Origin: Massilia eburnea
GTDB taxonomy: Bacteria; Pseudomonadota; Gammaproteobacteria; Burkholderiales; Burkholderiaceae_D
Length of the DNA stretch: 64,000 nt
Assembly: GCF_009720745.1 (NCBI RefSeq)
Contig: NZ_WNKX01000012.1
Coordinates: 95,284 to 159,283 of the forward strand
Direction: 5' to 3'
In this document: positions 18,960-28,637 of the stretch, piece after piece
Layout of the letters: each line of letters begins with the position of its first letter
How positions within the stretch are numbered: the stretch's first letter is position 1
Notes under the pieces: generated by a model
The model's input: the letters and a program-made list of their open reading frames with translations, nothing else
The model's database searches: none
What the model was told of the DNA's origin: nothing
Program-made: the position numbers and the translations under genes

Positions 18960-20435
18960 ATGCACACCAAAACAATCAAAGAGCTCTCCGAGCTCCTGCA
19001 AAAAAAGGAAGTCAGCGCCGTCCAACTGGCGACCCACTTCCTGGACCGAATTGAAAAAAGCGACCTGAACGCCTTCCTGCACGTGGACCGCGCCCTGACG
19101 CTGGCCCAGGCCGCAGAAGCCGACAAGCGCATCGCCGCTGGCACAGCAACGCCCCTGACCGGCGTGCCGATCGCGCACAAGGACATCTTCGTGACGCAAG
19201 GCTGGCGCTCGACCGCCGGCTCGAAGATGCTGGCCAACTACACCAGCCCCTTCGACGCCACCGTGGTGCAGAAGATGCTGGACGCCGGCATGGTCAACCT
19301 CGGCAAGCTAAATTGCGACGAATTCGCCATGGGTTCCTCGAACGAGAACTCGGCCTTCGGCGCCGTGAAAAACCCTTGGGATAAAGCAGCCGTTCCAGGC
19401 GGCTCCTCCGGCGGCTCCGCAGCGGCTGTTGCAGCGCGACTGGCACCAGGCGTCACCGGCACCGACACCGGCGGCTCGATCCGCCAGCCGGCATCGTTCT
19501 GCGGCATCACCGGCATCAAGCCAACCTACGGCCGCGCATCGCGCTTCGGCATGATCGCTTTCGCCTCCTCGCTCGACCAGGCCGGCCCGATGGCGCAAAC
19601 CGCCGAAGACTGCGCGCTGCTGCTGTCCACCATGACCGGCTTTGACGAACGCGATTCGACCAGCCTGACCGCTGAACAGGGCAACGCCGCCGAAGACTTC
19701 ACCCGCGACCTGAACAAGCCGCTGGCCGGCCTGCGCATCGGCGTACCGAAAGAATACTTCGGCGAAGGCCTTGCTGCCGACGTGGAAAAGGCCGTGCGCG
19801 CCGCGCTGGCCAAGTTCGTGGAACTGGGCGCCACCCTGGTCGACATCTCCCTGCCGAACACCGCGCTGTCGATTCCTGCGTATTACATGATTGCTCCGGC
19901 GGAAGCCTCGTCCAACCTGTCGCGCTTTGACGGCGTGCGCTACGGCCACCGCGCCGAAGGCTACAAGGACCTGCAGGACATGTACAAGAAGAGCCGCGCC
20001 GAAGGCTTCGGTCCCGAAGTACAGCGCCGCATCATGGTCGGCACCTACATCCTGTGCCACGGCTACTACGACGCCTACTACCTGAAAGCGCAGAAGATCC
20101 GCCGCAAGATCACCCAGGACTTCGCCAATGTGCTGGGCAGCCAGTGCGACGTGATCATGGGCCCTGTGGCCCCGACCGTGGCCTGGGACCTGGGCTCGAA
20201 GGCCGACGATCCGGTAGCGAACTATCTGGCCGACATCTTCACCCTGTCCACCAGCCTGGCCGGCTTGCCTGGCATGTCCATCCCTTGCGGTTTCGGCGAA
20301 GGCGAAAAGAACGCCAAGCGCCCGGTCGGCCTGCAAATCATCGGCAACTACTTCGCTGAAGCGAAGCTGCTGAATGTGGCCCACCAGTTCCAGCAAGCGA
20401 CCGATTGGCACAAGCGCGCACCGAGCGGCATCTGA
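18960..20435 (+). CDS. gatA: Asp/Glu-tRNA(Asn/Gln) amidotransferase subunit A
   Basis: The 491-residue glutaminase subunit of GatCAB, an amidase-signature enzyme. The catalytic Lys is Lys74 in AHKDIF, the Ser-rich amidase segment is [11 protein letters not shown] and the cis-Ser/nucleophile region is [14 protein letters not shown]. It releases ammonia from glutamine for transamidation on GatB. AAGGA lies 6 bases before the ATG, just past the repeat. gatB follows after 14 bp. Confidence 0.97.
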   Translation: MHTKTIKELSELLQKKEVSAVQLATHFLDRIEKSDLNAFLHVDRALTLAQAAEADKRIAAGTATPLTGVPIAHKDIFVTQGWRSTAGSKMLANYTSPFDATVVQKMLDAGMVNLGKLNCDEFAMGSSNENSAFGAVKNPWDKAAVPGGSSGGSAAAVAARLAPGVTGTDTGGSIRQPASFCGITGIKPTYGRASRFGMIAFASSLDQAGPMAQTAEDCALLLSTMTGFDERDSTSLTAEQGNAAEDFTRDLNKPLAGLRIGVPKEYFGEGLAADVEKAVRAALAKFVELGATLVDISLPNTALSIPAYYMIAPAEASSNLSRFDGVRYGHRAEGYKDLQDMYKKSRAEGFGPEVQRRIMVGTYILCHGYYDAYYLKAQKIRRKITQDFANVLGSQCDVIMGPVAPTVAWDLGSKADDPVANYLADIFTLSTSLAGLPGMSIPCGFGEGEKNAKRPVGLQIIGNYFAEAKLLNVAHQFQQATDWHKRAPSGI

Positions 20436-20449
20436 TAAGGAAAAAGAAT

Positions 20450-21910
20450 ATGGAATGGGAAGTCGTCATCGGTATTGAGAACCACGTACAGCTCACTACC
20501 GAATCCAAAATTTTCAGCGGCTCGCCGACCAGGTTCGGCGCCGAACCAAACACCCAGGCCAGCCCGGTTGACCTGGCGCTGCCAGGCGTGCTGCCTGTGA
20601 TGAACAAGCAAGCGGTCGACCGCGCGATCCGCTTCGGCCTGGCCGTAGGCGCGAAAGTGGCGCCGCAATCGATCTTCGCCCGCAAGAACTACTTCTACCC
20701 TGACCTGCCGAAGGGCTACCAGATCTCGCAGTTCGAAGATCCGGTGGTCCAGGGCGGCCAGCTGACTTTCGGCTTCGAGAAAGATGGCCAGTTCGTCACC
20801 CGCACCGTGAACCTGACCCGCGCTCACCTCGAGGAAGACGCAGGCAAGTCGCTGCACGAGGACTACCACGGCATGTCGGGCATCGACCTGAACCGCGCCG
20901 GCACCCCGCTGCTGGAGATCGTGTCCGAACCAGAGATCCGCTCCGCAGCCGAAGCCGTGGCCTACTGCAAGGCCTTGCACGGCCTGGTGATGTGGCTGGG
21001 CATCTGCGATGGCAATATGCAGGAAGGCTCCTTCCGCTGCGACATCAACGTATCAGTACGCCCGAAAGGCCAGAAGGAATTCGGCACCCGCTGCGAGATC
21101 AAGAACCTGAACTCCTTCCGCTTCATCGAAGAAGCCGTGCACGTTGAAGTCGCGCGCCAGATCGAGCTGATCGAAGATGGCGGCAAGGTAGTGCAAGCGA
21201 CCCGCCTGTACGATCCGGACAAGAAGGTCACCCGCGAAATGCGCACCAAAGAAGATGCGCAGGATTACCGTTACTTCCCTGACCCGGACCTGCCACCTCT
21301 GACCATCGGCGCCGACTGGATCGAGCGAGTGAAAGCCTCCATGCCGGAACTGCCGGCCGTGATGCGCGCACGCTTCGTGGAAGAGTACAAGCTGCCGGAA
21401 TACGATTCGCTGGTCCTGACCGCTTCCAAGGGAATGGCTACCTACTTCGAAGCGGTGGTTGCCGCTGCGGGCAAGGAGAACGCGAAAGCTGCCGCCAACT
21501 GGCTGATGGGCGACGTGTCCTCGACCCTGAACCGCGAAGGCGTGGAAATCACCGAGGCGCCGGTGCGGCCGGCGCAGCTGGCCGGTATGCTGAAGCGCAT
21601 TGCCGACGGCACGATCTCCAACAAGATCGCGAAGGAAGTGTTTGGCGCGATGTGGGAAGCGAAGTCGGAAGATCCTGACTTGGTTGATGTGATCATCGAG
21701 CAGAAGGGCCTGAAGCAGATTTCCGACACCGGCGCGCTGGAAGCAATCGTCAACGAGGTGATCGCCAACAATGAGAAGTCGGTTGAGCAGTACCGTGCTG
21801 GCAAGGAAGCGGCGATCAACGCGTTGATCGGCCAGGCGATGAAGGCTTCGAAGGGTAAGGCGAATCCGGCGCAGCTGACCGAGCTGCTGAAGAAGAAGCT
21901 GGCCTCCTAA
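20450..21910 (+). CDS. gatB: Asp/Glu-tRNA(Asn/Gln) amidotransferase subunit B
   Basis: The 486-residue kinase/transamidase subunit of GatCAB. Family motifs visible are [12 protein letters not shown] at the start, [36 protein letters not shown] and the C-terminal YqeY-like tRNA-binding helical domain. The first motif reads GIENH where most homologues read GLEvH. The ATG at 20450 has a purine-rich AAGGAAAAAG site and matches the family start; an in-frame start 15 codons upstream lies inside gatA. Its stop TAA overlaps the first bases of repeat copy 2. Confidence 0.97.
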   Translation: MEWEVVIGIENHVQLTTESKIFSGSPTRFGAEPNTQASPVDLALPGVLPVMNKQAVDRAIRFGLAVGAKVAPQSIFARKNYFYPDLPKGYQISQFEDPVVQGGQLTFGFEKDGQFVTRTVNLTRAHLEEDAGKSLHEDYHGMSGIDLNRAGTPLLEIVSEPEIRSAAEAVAYCKALHGLVMWLGICDGNMQEGSFRCDINVSVRPKGQKEFGTRCEIKNLNSFRFIEEAVHVEVARQIELIEDGGKVVQATRLYDPDKKVTREMRTKEDAQDYRYFPDPDLPPLTIGADWIERVKASMPELPAVMRARFVEEYKLPEYDSLVLTASKGMATYFEAVVAAAGKENAKAAANWLMGDVSSTLNREGVEITEAPVRPAQLAGMLKRIADGTISNKIAKEVFGAMWEAKSEDPDLVDVIIEQKGLKQISDTGALEAIVNEVIANNEKSVEQYRAGKEAAINALIGQAMKASKGKANPAQLTELLKKKLAS

Positions 21911-22082
21911 ACCCGGTAAACCTGGGTCTGACCCAAGGGTCAGACCCCGTCTGCGGCGCAGCCAAGGGTAACGGTTGTGCGCAGTTGACCTTCGTCGAAA
22001 GTCAAATACTTAGCCCCAACCCCGTTGGCCGGGAGATCATACAGGGTCTGACACTTGTGTCAGACCCTGGTTTACCGGGTTC
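21909..22082. repeat. GGGTCNGACCC inverted-repeat element, copy 2
   Basis: An element of about 174 bp between the convergent gatB and alpha/beta-hydrolase genes. The left arm starts AACCCGGTAAACCTGGG and carries GGGTCTGACCC and GGGTCAGACCC separated by two bases; the right arm carries diverged versions (GGGTCTGACAC, GTGTCAGACCC) and ends TTTACCGGGTT. The central 85 or so bases are unlike the other copies. The left end overlaps the gatB stop codon, and the right arm is translated as the C-terminus of the hydrolase. Confidence 0.9.
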
Positions 22083-22939
22083 GAAAGGTGCGCGCACATC
22101 CACCGCAAAATATCAGCGAAGATTTCCTCGCGATTCACCTCATTGAAATTCTCGTGGTAATTCTCATGCTGCACATGGCACTCCAGCAGCTTAGGATCAA
22201 CCATCGCCAGCAAATCCAAAGTAGCCTTCGGATCCGCCAGCTTATCATCCCCCGCCACAACAGCGTATAACGGCCAGCGCCAGGTCGGCATCAGCGACGC
22301 CAGCCCCTTCTGCGCCCCTTGCAACGCCACCCCAAACCGCACCGTACACTCGCTCGCTCGCACATTGTCCGCCTCATCGCGATGATGACGCGCAGTAATC
22401 GCCACATCATGCGTCAGCAAGTCCGTCAACGAAGCCATCGGCACTTTCATGGTCGGCAGCAAAGTCGCCAGCACCCCAGACAGCTTTTCAAGCACCGCAG
22501 GCACCTTGATCGCATTCACGTAATACGGAGAAGACAGCACAAAGCCCTTCACCAGCGGATCGCGCTCCAGCCGTTCAAGCCCGAAACGCGTCGCAATCAG
22601 CGCTCCCATCGAATGTCCCATGATGAACACTGGCATACCAGGGAAGTGCTGCTTGACCCAATGCTGGAACAGCTCCACTTCCTCAATAAAGATGCCAAAG
22701 TCCGGAATATCCACCCGTCGCGCATTCTCATGCCCGCACAGATCGAACGCCACCGTGGCGAAGCGATGCTGCTTGAAATACAGCGCCGGCGTCACATAAT
22801 CACCCGCATGTGCCAACCCGCCGTGGATCGCCAGCAGCACGCCAGCCGGAGCCTCCAACGGCTCCCAGATATGGATCTTGCGTTCAGCGCCGTGCCGGCC
22901 CTTGAAAGTGGCAAAGCGGTCTTCGGAGAATCGGTTCAT
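22037..22939 (-). CDS. Alpha/beta hydrolase (monoacylglycerol lipase / lysophospholipase type)
   Basis: A 300-residue alpha/beta-hydrolase with the oxyanion HGG segment (AIHGGLAHAGDY), the nucleophile elbow GHSMG, an acid in AGDDKLADP and the catalytic-His region near ENYHENFNEV, as in serine aquaporin-like lysophospholipases and monoglyceride lipases (Hydrolase_4). It probably cleaves acyl esters of glycerol lipids and has no signal peptide. The last 15 or so residues, after RWMCAHLS, are read from the right arm of repeat copy 2, and its TGA also lies in the element. It is followed 4 bp upstream by a small unknown gene on the same strand. Confidence 0.85.
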   Translation of the reverse strand: MNRFSEDRFATFKGRHGAERKIHIWEPLEAPAGVLLAIHGGLAHAGDYVTPALYFKQHRFATVAFDLCGHENARRVDIPDFGIFIEEVELFQHWVKQHFPGMPVFIMGHSMGALIATRFGLERLERDPLVKGFVLSSPYYVNAIKVPAVLEKLSGVLATLLPTMKVPMASLTDLLTHDVAITARHHRDEADNVRASECTVRFGVALQGAQKGLASLMPTWRWPLYAVVAGDDKLADPKATLDLLAMVDPKLLECHVQHENYHENFNEVNREEIFADILRWMCAHLSNPVNQGLTQVSDPV

Positions 22940-22943
22940 TCGG

Positions 22944-23318
22944 TCAGGAGGAAATGCTCAACGCAATACCCATCTCCAGCAACAGCGAGAGATCGGCCAG
23001 CGTAAAGTCGAGAGTGGATGCGCCCTGTGCAGGCGCGGCAGGAGCAAAAGCAAGGCGCAATTCAGCCTGGATCGGCGCCACGTCAAAGGTGATGCCGCGC
23101 GCTTGGCATTCGTGCAGATAGGCGCGCACCTGGCGCATCAAGGCGTCGGGATCGGCGTCCGTGCCCAGCGTGGCATAGAAGCCGTGGTCAATGCGGGTAC
23201 GGCCGGTCGGGCTGGTGTCGCCCTTTTTCCAGTCGCTTTCGGGCTCGCTGGGGAGCCCGTCCCGCACATCCGCCACGGCGGCCTGGTCGCCGTACACCTT
23301 GAGCGTTGCGATGTTCAT
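22944..23318 (-). CDS. Small uncharacterised protein (possibly DUF4279-like)
   Basis: A 124-residue soluble protein with no signal or membrane segment. It has a WKKGD motif near residue 30 and a C-terminal LADLSLLLEMGIALSIS strand-helix pattern, which resembles DUF4279 proteins, but I cannot confirm this by eye. It is 4 bp from the hydrolase gene and co-directional, so the two are probably co-transcribed. Function unknown. Confidence 0.6.
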   Translation of the reverse strand: MNIATLKVYGDQAAVADVRDGLPSEPESDWKKGDTSPTGRTRIDHGFYATLGTDADPDALMRQVRAYLHECQARGITFDVAPIQAELRLAFAPAAPAQGASTLDFTLADLSLLLEMGIALSISS

Positions 23319-23390
23319 TACTTTCCTCGTTCCAATGTTGTAAGGAAGTAATCGCAGTCTAGCACAACGCCCGCCCGGCGCCAGCGTGCT

Positions 23391-24047
23391 TTATACGACG
23401 CCGTAGCGTGAACGGTAAGCCGCCACCGCGTCCTTGTATTGCGCAAGCGACGGGTCGGCCGACAGGTAGGCGAACAGGTCGGCCAGGTTGCCGATCGAGA
23501 TCACCGGGATACCGTAGTTCTTGCTCACTTCCTGCACCGCCGACAACTCGGACATCTGGCCATCCTTGCCGCCACGTTCCATGCGGTCCAGCGCGATCAG
23601 CACGGCGCAAGGCTCGGCGCCTGCGTTGCGGATCATTTCCACCGACTCGCGCACCGACGTGCCGGCCGAGATCACGTCGTCAATAATGACAACCTTGCCA
23701 GTCAGCTTGGCGCCCACCAGGGTACCGCCTTCGCCGTGGTCCTTGGCTTCCTTGCGGTTGTAAGCGAAGGACGTGTTGCGGCCCTTGGCTGCCAGCGCCA
23801 TCGAGGTGGCCGACGCCAGGGTGATGCCCTTGTAGGCCGGGCCAAACAGCATGTCAAATTCAACGCCGGAATCCAGCAGGGTCTGGGCGTAGAAGTCAGC
23901 CAGCCTGGCCAAAGTCGCGCCGTCGTGGAACAGGCCAGCGTTGAAGAAATAGGGCGACTGGCGCCCTGCTTTGGTCGTAAACTCGCCGAATTTCAGCACT
24001 CCCGCCTGTACGGAAAACGCGATAAACTCTTGCCTCAAATTGCTCAT
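23391..24047 (-). CDS. pyrE: Orotate phosphoribosyltransferase
   Basis: Converts orotate and PRPP to orotidine 5'-phosphate in pyrimidine synthesis. The 218-residue protein shows GVLKFGEFTTKAGRQSPYFFN at the start, FGPAYKGITLAS, the catalytic-loop region AYNRKEAKDHGEGG with its Lys and His, and the PRPP motif VVIIDDVISAGTS. The start at MSNLRQEF is favoured over one 7 codons upstream because it fits the family. It is divergent from xthA across a 48-bp gap. Confidence 0.97.
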   Translation of the reverse strand: MSNLRQEFIAFSVQAGVLKFGEFTTKAGRQSPYFFNAGLFHDGATLARLADFYAQTLLDSGVEFDMLFGPAYKGITLASATSMALAAKGRNTSFAYNRKEAKDHGEGGTLVGAKLTGKVVIIDDVISAGTSVRESVEMIRNAGAEPCAVLIALDRMERGGKDGQMSELSAVQEVSKNYGIPVISIGNLADLFAYLSADPSLAQYKDAVAAYRSRYGVV

Positions 24048-24095
24048 AGTGCACCCATCCTTGTTCAAAGTGCCGATATTTTAACCGGAACACCT

Positions 24096-24866
24096 ATGCC
24101 AAAAATCATTTCCGCAAACCTGAACGGAATCCGCTCCGCCGCCAAGAAGGGCTTTTTCAACTGGATGGCCACTGTCGACGCCGACATCATCTGCGTGCAG
24201 GAACTGAAAGCGCAGGCGCCGGACATGACCGAGGAATTCCTCAACCCGCATGGCTACCACGGCCACTTCCACTACGCTGAGAAAAAAGGCTATTCCGGCA
24301 CCGGCATCTACAGCAAGACCGCGCCTGACCGCGTGATGATCGGCTTCGGCAGTCCTGAATTCGACGCCGAAGGCCGCTATGTGCGCGCCGACTTCGGCAA
24401 CCTGACCGTGATTTCAGTCTACTGCCCTTCCGGCTCTTCATCCGAAGAACGCCAGCTGGCCAAGTTCCGCTTCATGGAACTGTTCCTGCCGCACCTGCAG
24501 CAGTTGCGCGACGAAGGCCGCGAGTTCGTGATCTGCGGCGACTGGAATATCGCCCACAAGGAGATCGACCTGAAAAACTGGAAAGGCAACCTGAAAAACT
24601 CCGGCTTCCTGCCGGAGGAACGCGCCTGGATGACCAAGCTGTTCGACGAAGTGGGCTATGTCGACGTGCACCGTGGCCTGGACCAGCGTCCGGAGCAATA
24701 CACCTGGTGGTCCAACCGCGGCCAGGCTTATGCGAAGAACGTGGGCTGGCGTATCGACTACCACGTCGCCACCCCAGGCATCGCCGCCAAGGCGCACACC
24801 GTGTCGGTCTACAAAGACGAGAAATTCTCCGATCACGCGCCACTGATCATCGAATACCACGCTTGA
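24096..24866 (+). CDS. xthA: Exodeoxyribonuclease III / AP endonuclease
   Basis: A 256-residue exonuclease-endonuclease-phosphatase-fold DNA repair enzyme. Visible motifs are SANLNGIRSA (metal Asn), CVQELKA (metal Glu), GYSGTGIYSK, CGDWNIAH (Asp and Asn) and the C-terminal WRIDYH and SDHAPLII with catalytic Asp and His. It removes 3' blocks and cuts at abasic sites. It is followed by a strong hairpin. Confidence 0.96.
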   Translation: MPKIISANLNGIRSAAKKGFFNWMATVDADIICVQELKAQAPDMTEEFLNPHGYHGHFHYAEKKGYSGTGIYSKTAPDRVMIGFGSPEFDAEGRYVRADFGNLTVISVYCPSGSSSEERQLAKFRFMELFLPHLQQLRDEGREFVICGDWNIAHKEIDLKNWKGNLKNSGFLPEERAWMTKLFDEVGYVDVHRGLDQRPEQYTWWSNRGQAYAKNVGWRIDYHVATPGIAAKAHTVSVYKDEKFSDHAPLIIEYHA

Positions 24867-24877
24867 TGTATCCCGTT

Positions 24878-24911
24878 CGGTGCCGGCGCAACAGGCCGGC
24901 ACCGTCTTATT
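24878..24911 (+). terminator. Rho-independent terminator after xthA
   Basis: A perfect 10-bp GC-rich stem, CGGTGCCGGC (24878-24887) with GCCGGCACCG (24895-24904), has a 7-base loop and is followed by TCTTATT. The T run is interrupted. It starts 12 bp after the xthA stop. Confidence 0.7.
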
Positions 24912-24971
24912 GCTTGTGGCGGTAGCCTGTGCCATCCTGCATATTCTTTTCAAAAACACAAGGAAAAGACT

Positions 24972-25718
24972 ATGCAACAGAGTACGCCCACCAAGCGCCT
25001 CGCGCGCACTGCCGGCCTGCTGTACCTGGTCGTCGTCGTCGCCGGTACGTTTGCCTTGTTGTATGTCCCGTCGCAGCTGAAGATTGGCACCGATTCCGCC
25101 GCGGCCTTGGCGAACATCCGCGCCAACGAGGGTTTGTTCCGCGCAGGGATCGCGGCAAGCTTGGTATGTTATCTCGCCTTCCTGCTGCTGCCGCTGGCGC
25201 TCTATAAACTTCTCAGTCCATACGGCCGCAATACCGCAATAGTGATGGTGGCGCTGGCGGTGGCCAGCGTACCGCTATCCTTTGCCAATGTTGGCCATCG
25301 GATTGAGGTCCTTAACCTGATCGGCAACGCTGAATACTTGCGCAGCATTGCGCCCGATGTACTGGCGCAGCAAGTGATGCTGTCGCTGAAGGCCTACAGC
25401 GAGGGGATGGTACTTGATCAGGTTTTCTGGAGCTTGTGGCTGGGGCCTTTGGGCTACCTTGTCTACAAGTCCGGTATATTGCCCAAGCTGCTCGGCATTC
25501 TCTTGATGGTGGGCAGTGCGGGGGATGTGGCGGAGACATTCGGCCTTATCCTGATGGCGGATTTTGAAAAGTTGCCGGGGGCAGTATTTTGGTCCGTCCC
25601 CGCGTCACTTGGGGAGATCGGCACTTGCCTGTGGCTCTGCATTATGGGCGCGCGCGAGCCGGCGCCGAGCGTGGACGCCTATAATATGGGAATAGAAATC
25701 GTCCGGAACCAAACATGA
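24972..25718 (+). CDS. DUF4386 domain-containing membrane protein
   Basis: A 248-residue polytopic protein with about six hydrophobic helices. The opening RTAGLLYLVVVVAGTFALLYVP and the internal GYLVYKSGILPKLLGILLMV match the DUF4386 family, whose role is unknown. An AAGGAAAAG ribosome site precedes the ATG. Its 3' end overlaps the next small gene by 4 bp (ATGA). Confidence 0.85.
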   Translation: MQQSTPTKRLARTAGLLYLVVVVAGTFALLYVPSQLKIGTDSAAALANIRANEGLFRAGIAASLVCYLAFLLLPLALYKLLSPYGRNTAIVMVALAVASVPLSFANVGHRIEVLNLIGNAEYLRSIAPDVLAQQVMLSLKAYSEGMVLDQVFWSLWLGPLGYLVYKSGILPKLLGILLMVGSAGDVAETFGLILMADFEKLPGAVFWSVPASLGEIGTCLWLCIMGAREPAPSVDAYNMGIEIVRNQT

Positions 25719-26116
25719 AATCAGTCCTTGTCCTTTTCCTGCTGACCATCAAAAGCAGCTTTATCAATGACGAAGAATCCGAAGCCACCGACGAGCAATT
25801 CGACACGATCCAGTTCGTGCAAACCGAGAAAGGCACTTGGCGCTTCAAGACTTTCGCCGAGGACGAGGATGTGCACCTGTGGAGCATTGAGGCCGACGGC
25901 GACCTGGTTGAACTGGCGATCGAAACCACCAACCGCCACTACGGCGATGTGATTGACGAAGCCTTCATCATCGAAAGCGAAGATGGCGTGGAAGGCCTGC
26001 GCCGCGAATTGAAAAAGCAAGGCTTGAGCGACAACCTGCAAATCTCGCCGAAAGGCCCGCTGTTCTGGGCCCCGCCAGGTTCCGACTACAGTCCAAAGTC
26101 CGCCCCTTCACACTGA
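25715..26116 (+). CDS. Small acidic protein of unknown function
   Basis: A 133-residue protein that I do not recognise. A short hydrophobic start (MKSVLVLFLLTIKSSF) is followed by a very acidic stretch and an alternating pattern that looks like a beta-sheet domain (WRFKTFAEDEDVHLWSIE), ending in a proline-rich tail. The N-terminus is too short to be a sure signal peptide. Its ATG overlaps the DUF4386 stop and the next gene starts 3 bp later, so the three are probably translated from one mRNA. Confidence 0.65.
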   Translation: MKSVLVLFLLTIKSSFINDEESEATDEQFDTIQFVQTEKGTWRFKTFAEDEDVHLWSIEADGDLVELAIETTNRHYGDVIDEAFIIESEDGVEGLRRELKKQGLSDNLQISPKGPLFWAPPGSDYSPKSAPSH

Positions 26117-26119
26117 ATC

Positions 26120-26809
26120 ATGCGCCGGGCTACCCTCGCCTTAGCGGCGCTTGCCGGCCTGACCGCATGCGCCGGCAATTCCATCGACTACGCCTACAGC
26201 AGCGCCAGGATTGGGAATCTCGAGATCCGCATCGTAAACTCTCCTGTTGGAGCATCGTTCGATCTCGCTGGCGTGTCCCCTGCGGCCGGCAAGATCAACG
26301 CATACACCAAACACTGGAGGGATGAGCAGGCCGCCAGCGCCCGCGAATGCCGCTCTAATGGCGATCCGGGATGGCAAAGCAAGCTGACCGCAAAGCAGGT
26401 CATTGGGCGCTACCTGCTTGTCATCGATGAGACGGGGCAAAACGTCTGCGGTGGCGCACTCGATAATTCGCATCATTACACCGACATATTCGACCTCGAT
26501 TCCGGCGACAAGGTCAACGCATGCGGCTGGCTGGCGGGCAGGTGCGAGGGCCTCGAAAATTATGGGCATCCCCTAAGCCGCCTGGGCGAAATGATCAAGG
26601 AACGCGCGCGCACTTCGCCGGGGTGCCAGATCCTTTCGTCCATGTACGGCGTTCCGGAACCTTATCCCACTGCCGACGGCCTCGCTTTTCCCACCATCCA
26701 CGATGCCAAAGATTGCGATGTCGAAGTACTGGTAAGTTACGACGAAATCGCCCCATTTCTTTCTGCGGAAGGCAAGAAGGTCGTCGCCGGCTTGAAAGGC
26801 CTGCGCTAA
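26120..26809 (+). CDS. Putative lipoprotein of unknown function
   Basis: A 229-residue protein with a signal peptide ending in the lipobox LTAC (Cys17), so it is probably a membrane-anchored lipoprotein. The mature part has five or more further cysteines (RECRSNG, NVCGGAL, NACGWLAGRCEG, PGCQIL, KDCDVE), which suggests disulfides in the periplasm. No family recognised. It starts 3 bp after the preceding gene and is convergent with the pseudouridine synthase gene. Confidence 0.7.
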   Translation: MRRATLALAALAGLTACAGNSIDYAYSSARIGNLEIRIVNSPVGASFDLAGVSPAAGKINAYTKHWRDEQAASARECRSNGDPGWQSKLTAKQVIGRYLLVIDETGQNVCGGALDNSHHYTDIFDLDSGDKVNACGWLAGRCEGLENYGHPLSRLGEMIKERARTSPGCQILSSMYGVPEPYPTADGLAFPTIHDAKDCDVEVLVSYDEIAPFLSAEGKKVVAGLKGLR

Positions 26810-26810
26810 T

Positions 26811-27716
26811 TCAAAGCGTGCGCTTGCTTTCGAAGTAGCGCCACTCCCCCGTCAGCGGATCCGGGAAACCGATGGCTTTCGCCAGCAGCTTGAGGGGCGA
26901 CGACACGTCGTCCTGCTTGCATGGCAGGGCGACCGGATAGAAGACATCGTTCACGATGGGGATGCCGAGCGACGACAGGTGCACACGCAGCTGGTGCTGG
27001 CGGCCGGTATGCGGCCACAGCCGGTACAGCACATGTTCGCCGCGCTGCTCGATCACGTCGATCATGGTTTCCGAATTCGGCTCGCCCGGTTCTTCCTTCA
27101 TGGTAAAGAACTTGTCGCCCTCTACCATGCGGCTGCGGTAGACGAAGGGGAACTCGCGGCCCGGCAGCGGACCGGCCAGCGCTTCGTATTCCTTCTGCAC
27201 AAGGCGTTTCTGGAACAAAGACTGGTAATCGCCGCGGCTGCGGGCATTGCAGGAAAAGATCACCAGGCCCGCCGTTTCGCGGTCCAGGCGGTGGATCGGC
27301 ACCAGGTCTTCGATGCCCAGCTTCCGGCGCACGCGCACCAGCAGCGTCTCTTTCACAAATCGGCCGGACGGAATGGTGGGCAGGAAGTGCGGCTTGTCGA
27401 CCACCACGATATGTTCGTCCTGGTGCAGCACTTCTTCTTCAAATGGAATCGGGAATTCGTGATCGAGCTCACGGTAGTACCAGATGCGGGCGCCGCGCAC
27501 GTAGCGAGATTCGGGCTGCACCGGCACGCCCTTGCCGTCCACCACATCGCCGCGCGCCATGCGTTCGCGCCACTGGGCTTCCGTCACGGCGGGATAGTTG
27601 GCGGACATGAAGGTGATCATATCCGGCCAGTCGCCCTCCGGCAGCCACAAATAGCTGGGCGTGACGCCATCGCGCATCGGCAGCGGCGGCGCGACGGCTT
27701 GCTTCGGGCGGGGCAT
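26811..27716 (-). CDS. RluA-family RNA pseudouridine synthase
   Basis: A 301-residue enzyme with the catalytic-Asp motif HRLDRETAGLVIF, the KPHFLPTIPSG substrate-side strand and the C-terminal GRQHQLRVHLSSLGIPIVND. It isomerises uridine to pseudouridine in rRNA or tRNA; the exact site cannot be assigned. The N-terminal 90 residues lack an S4 domain. It follows the M48 protease gene with a 1-bp gap on the same strand. Confidence 0.9.
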   Translation of the reverse strand: MPRPKQAVAPPLPMRDGVTPSYLWLPEGDWPDMITFMSANYPAVTEAQWRERMARGDVVDGKGVPVQPESRYVRGARIWYYRELDHEFPIPFEEEVLHQDEHIVVVDKPHFLPTIPSGRFVKETLLVRVRRKLGIEDLVPIHRLDRETAGLVIFSCNARSRGDYQSLFQKRLVQKEYEALAGPLPGREFPFVYRSRMVEGDKFFTMKEEPGEPNSETMIDVIEQRGEHVLYRLWPHTGRQHQLRVHLSSLGIPIVNDVFYPVALPCKQDDVSSPLKLLAKAIGFPDPLTGEWRYFESKRTL

Positions 27717-27717
27717 C

Positions 27718-28614
27718 TCAGTTCGGCAGCGGCGACGTCTGGTAAGGCGGCAGCTTGTTCACGTCCAGGCCGCGCACGCGGGCGTAGACCGGCAGCACCA
27801 GCGGCATCTGCTTCTGCATGTCCTGGATGCGCGACTCGCCGCTTGGGTGGGTCGACAGGAATTCCATCGGCTCCTGCGAATTCACGGCGCCCATCTTCTG
27901 CCACAGCGCGAGGCCTGCGCGCGGATCGTAGCCGGCTCGGGCTGCCAGGTCGATGCCAACGAGGTCGGCCTCGGTCTCATCGCCGCGCGAGAATTTCATT
28001 ACCGTCAGTTGGCCGGCCATATTCGCGCCGGCATCAGTAAGGCGCGGATCGATGCCCAGGTAGGAAGACAGCGCAGCGCCACCCAGCCTGCTGGCAATCG
28101 ACACGGCGGTCGATTGCACCGCGCGCTTGCGTGCATGTTCACGCAGGGCGTGGGAGATCTCGTGGCCCATGACCATGGCCACCTCATCATCGGTCAGGTT
28201 CAGTTTCGTCAGGATGCCGCTGTAGAAAGCAATGCGGCCGCCCGGCATGCAGAAAGCATTGACCTGGTCGGAATTGAGCAGGTTGACTTCCCAGTTCCAG
28301 TTGGCGGCGGCAGGATTCCAGCGCTTTGCATTCGGCACGATGCGCGCGGCGATGGCGCGCAGGCGCTTGACCTGCGGATCGCTGTCCGGCACCAGGGCCT
28401 CTTTCTGCTTTGCTTCGCTCAGCAGTTGCGAATACTGGAGCTTGGACTGCTGGTCCATCTCCTGTTCGTCGGCGAACACGCGCAAGCGCGACAGCTTGGT
28501 GACGGGAATACCGTCAGCCCTGGGATTCATCGGCGCCTGTGCGGGCGCTTGTCCGGCCGAGGCGGCGCCGGCAGCCAGGGCCAGCGCAATCAGTGTGAGC
28601 TTGAACTTCTTCAT
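27718..28614 (-). CDS. M48-family zinc metalloprotease, secreted
   Basis: A 298-residue protein with a signal peptide (about 1-20, ending ASAGQA) and an M48 peptidase domain. The zinc motif is HEISH in VMGHEISHALREHARKRA and the third ligand lies in DETEADLVG. Family members (BepA, LoiP, YcaL) act in outer-membrane protein quality control, and the periplasmic location and length of this one fit the YcaL/LoiP-like group. It is encoded between metW (24 bp gap) and the pseudouridine synthase gene. Confidence 0.92.
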   Translation of the reverse strand: MKKFKLTLIALALAAGAASAGQAPAQAPMNPRADGIPVTKLSRLRVFADEQEMDQQSKLQYSQLLSEAKQKEALVPDSDPQVKRLRAIAARIVPNAKRWNPAAANWNWEVNLLNSDQVNAFCMPGGRIAFYSGILTKLNLTDDEVAMVMGHEISHALREHARKRAVQSTAVSIASRLGGAALSSYLGIDPRLTDAGANMAGQLTVMKFSRGDETEADLVGIDLAARAGYDPRAGLALWQKMGAVNSQEPMEFLSTHPSGESRIQDMQKQMPLVLPVYARVRGLDVNKLPPYQTSPLPN

Positions 28615-28637
28615 ATTGCCTACGATACCACAACAAC

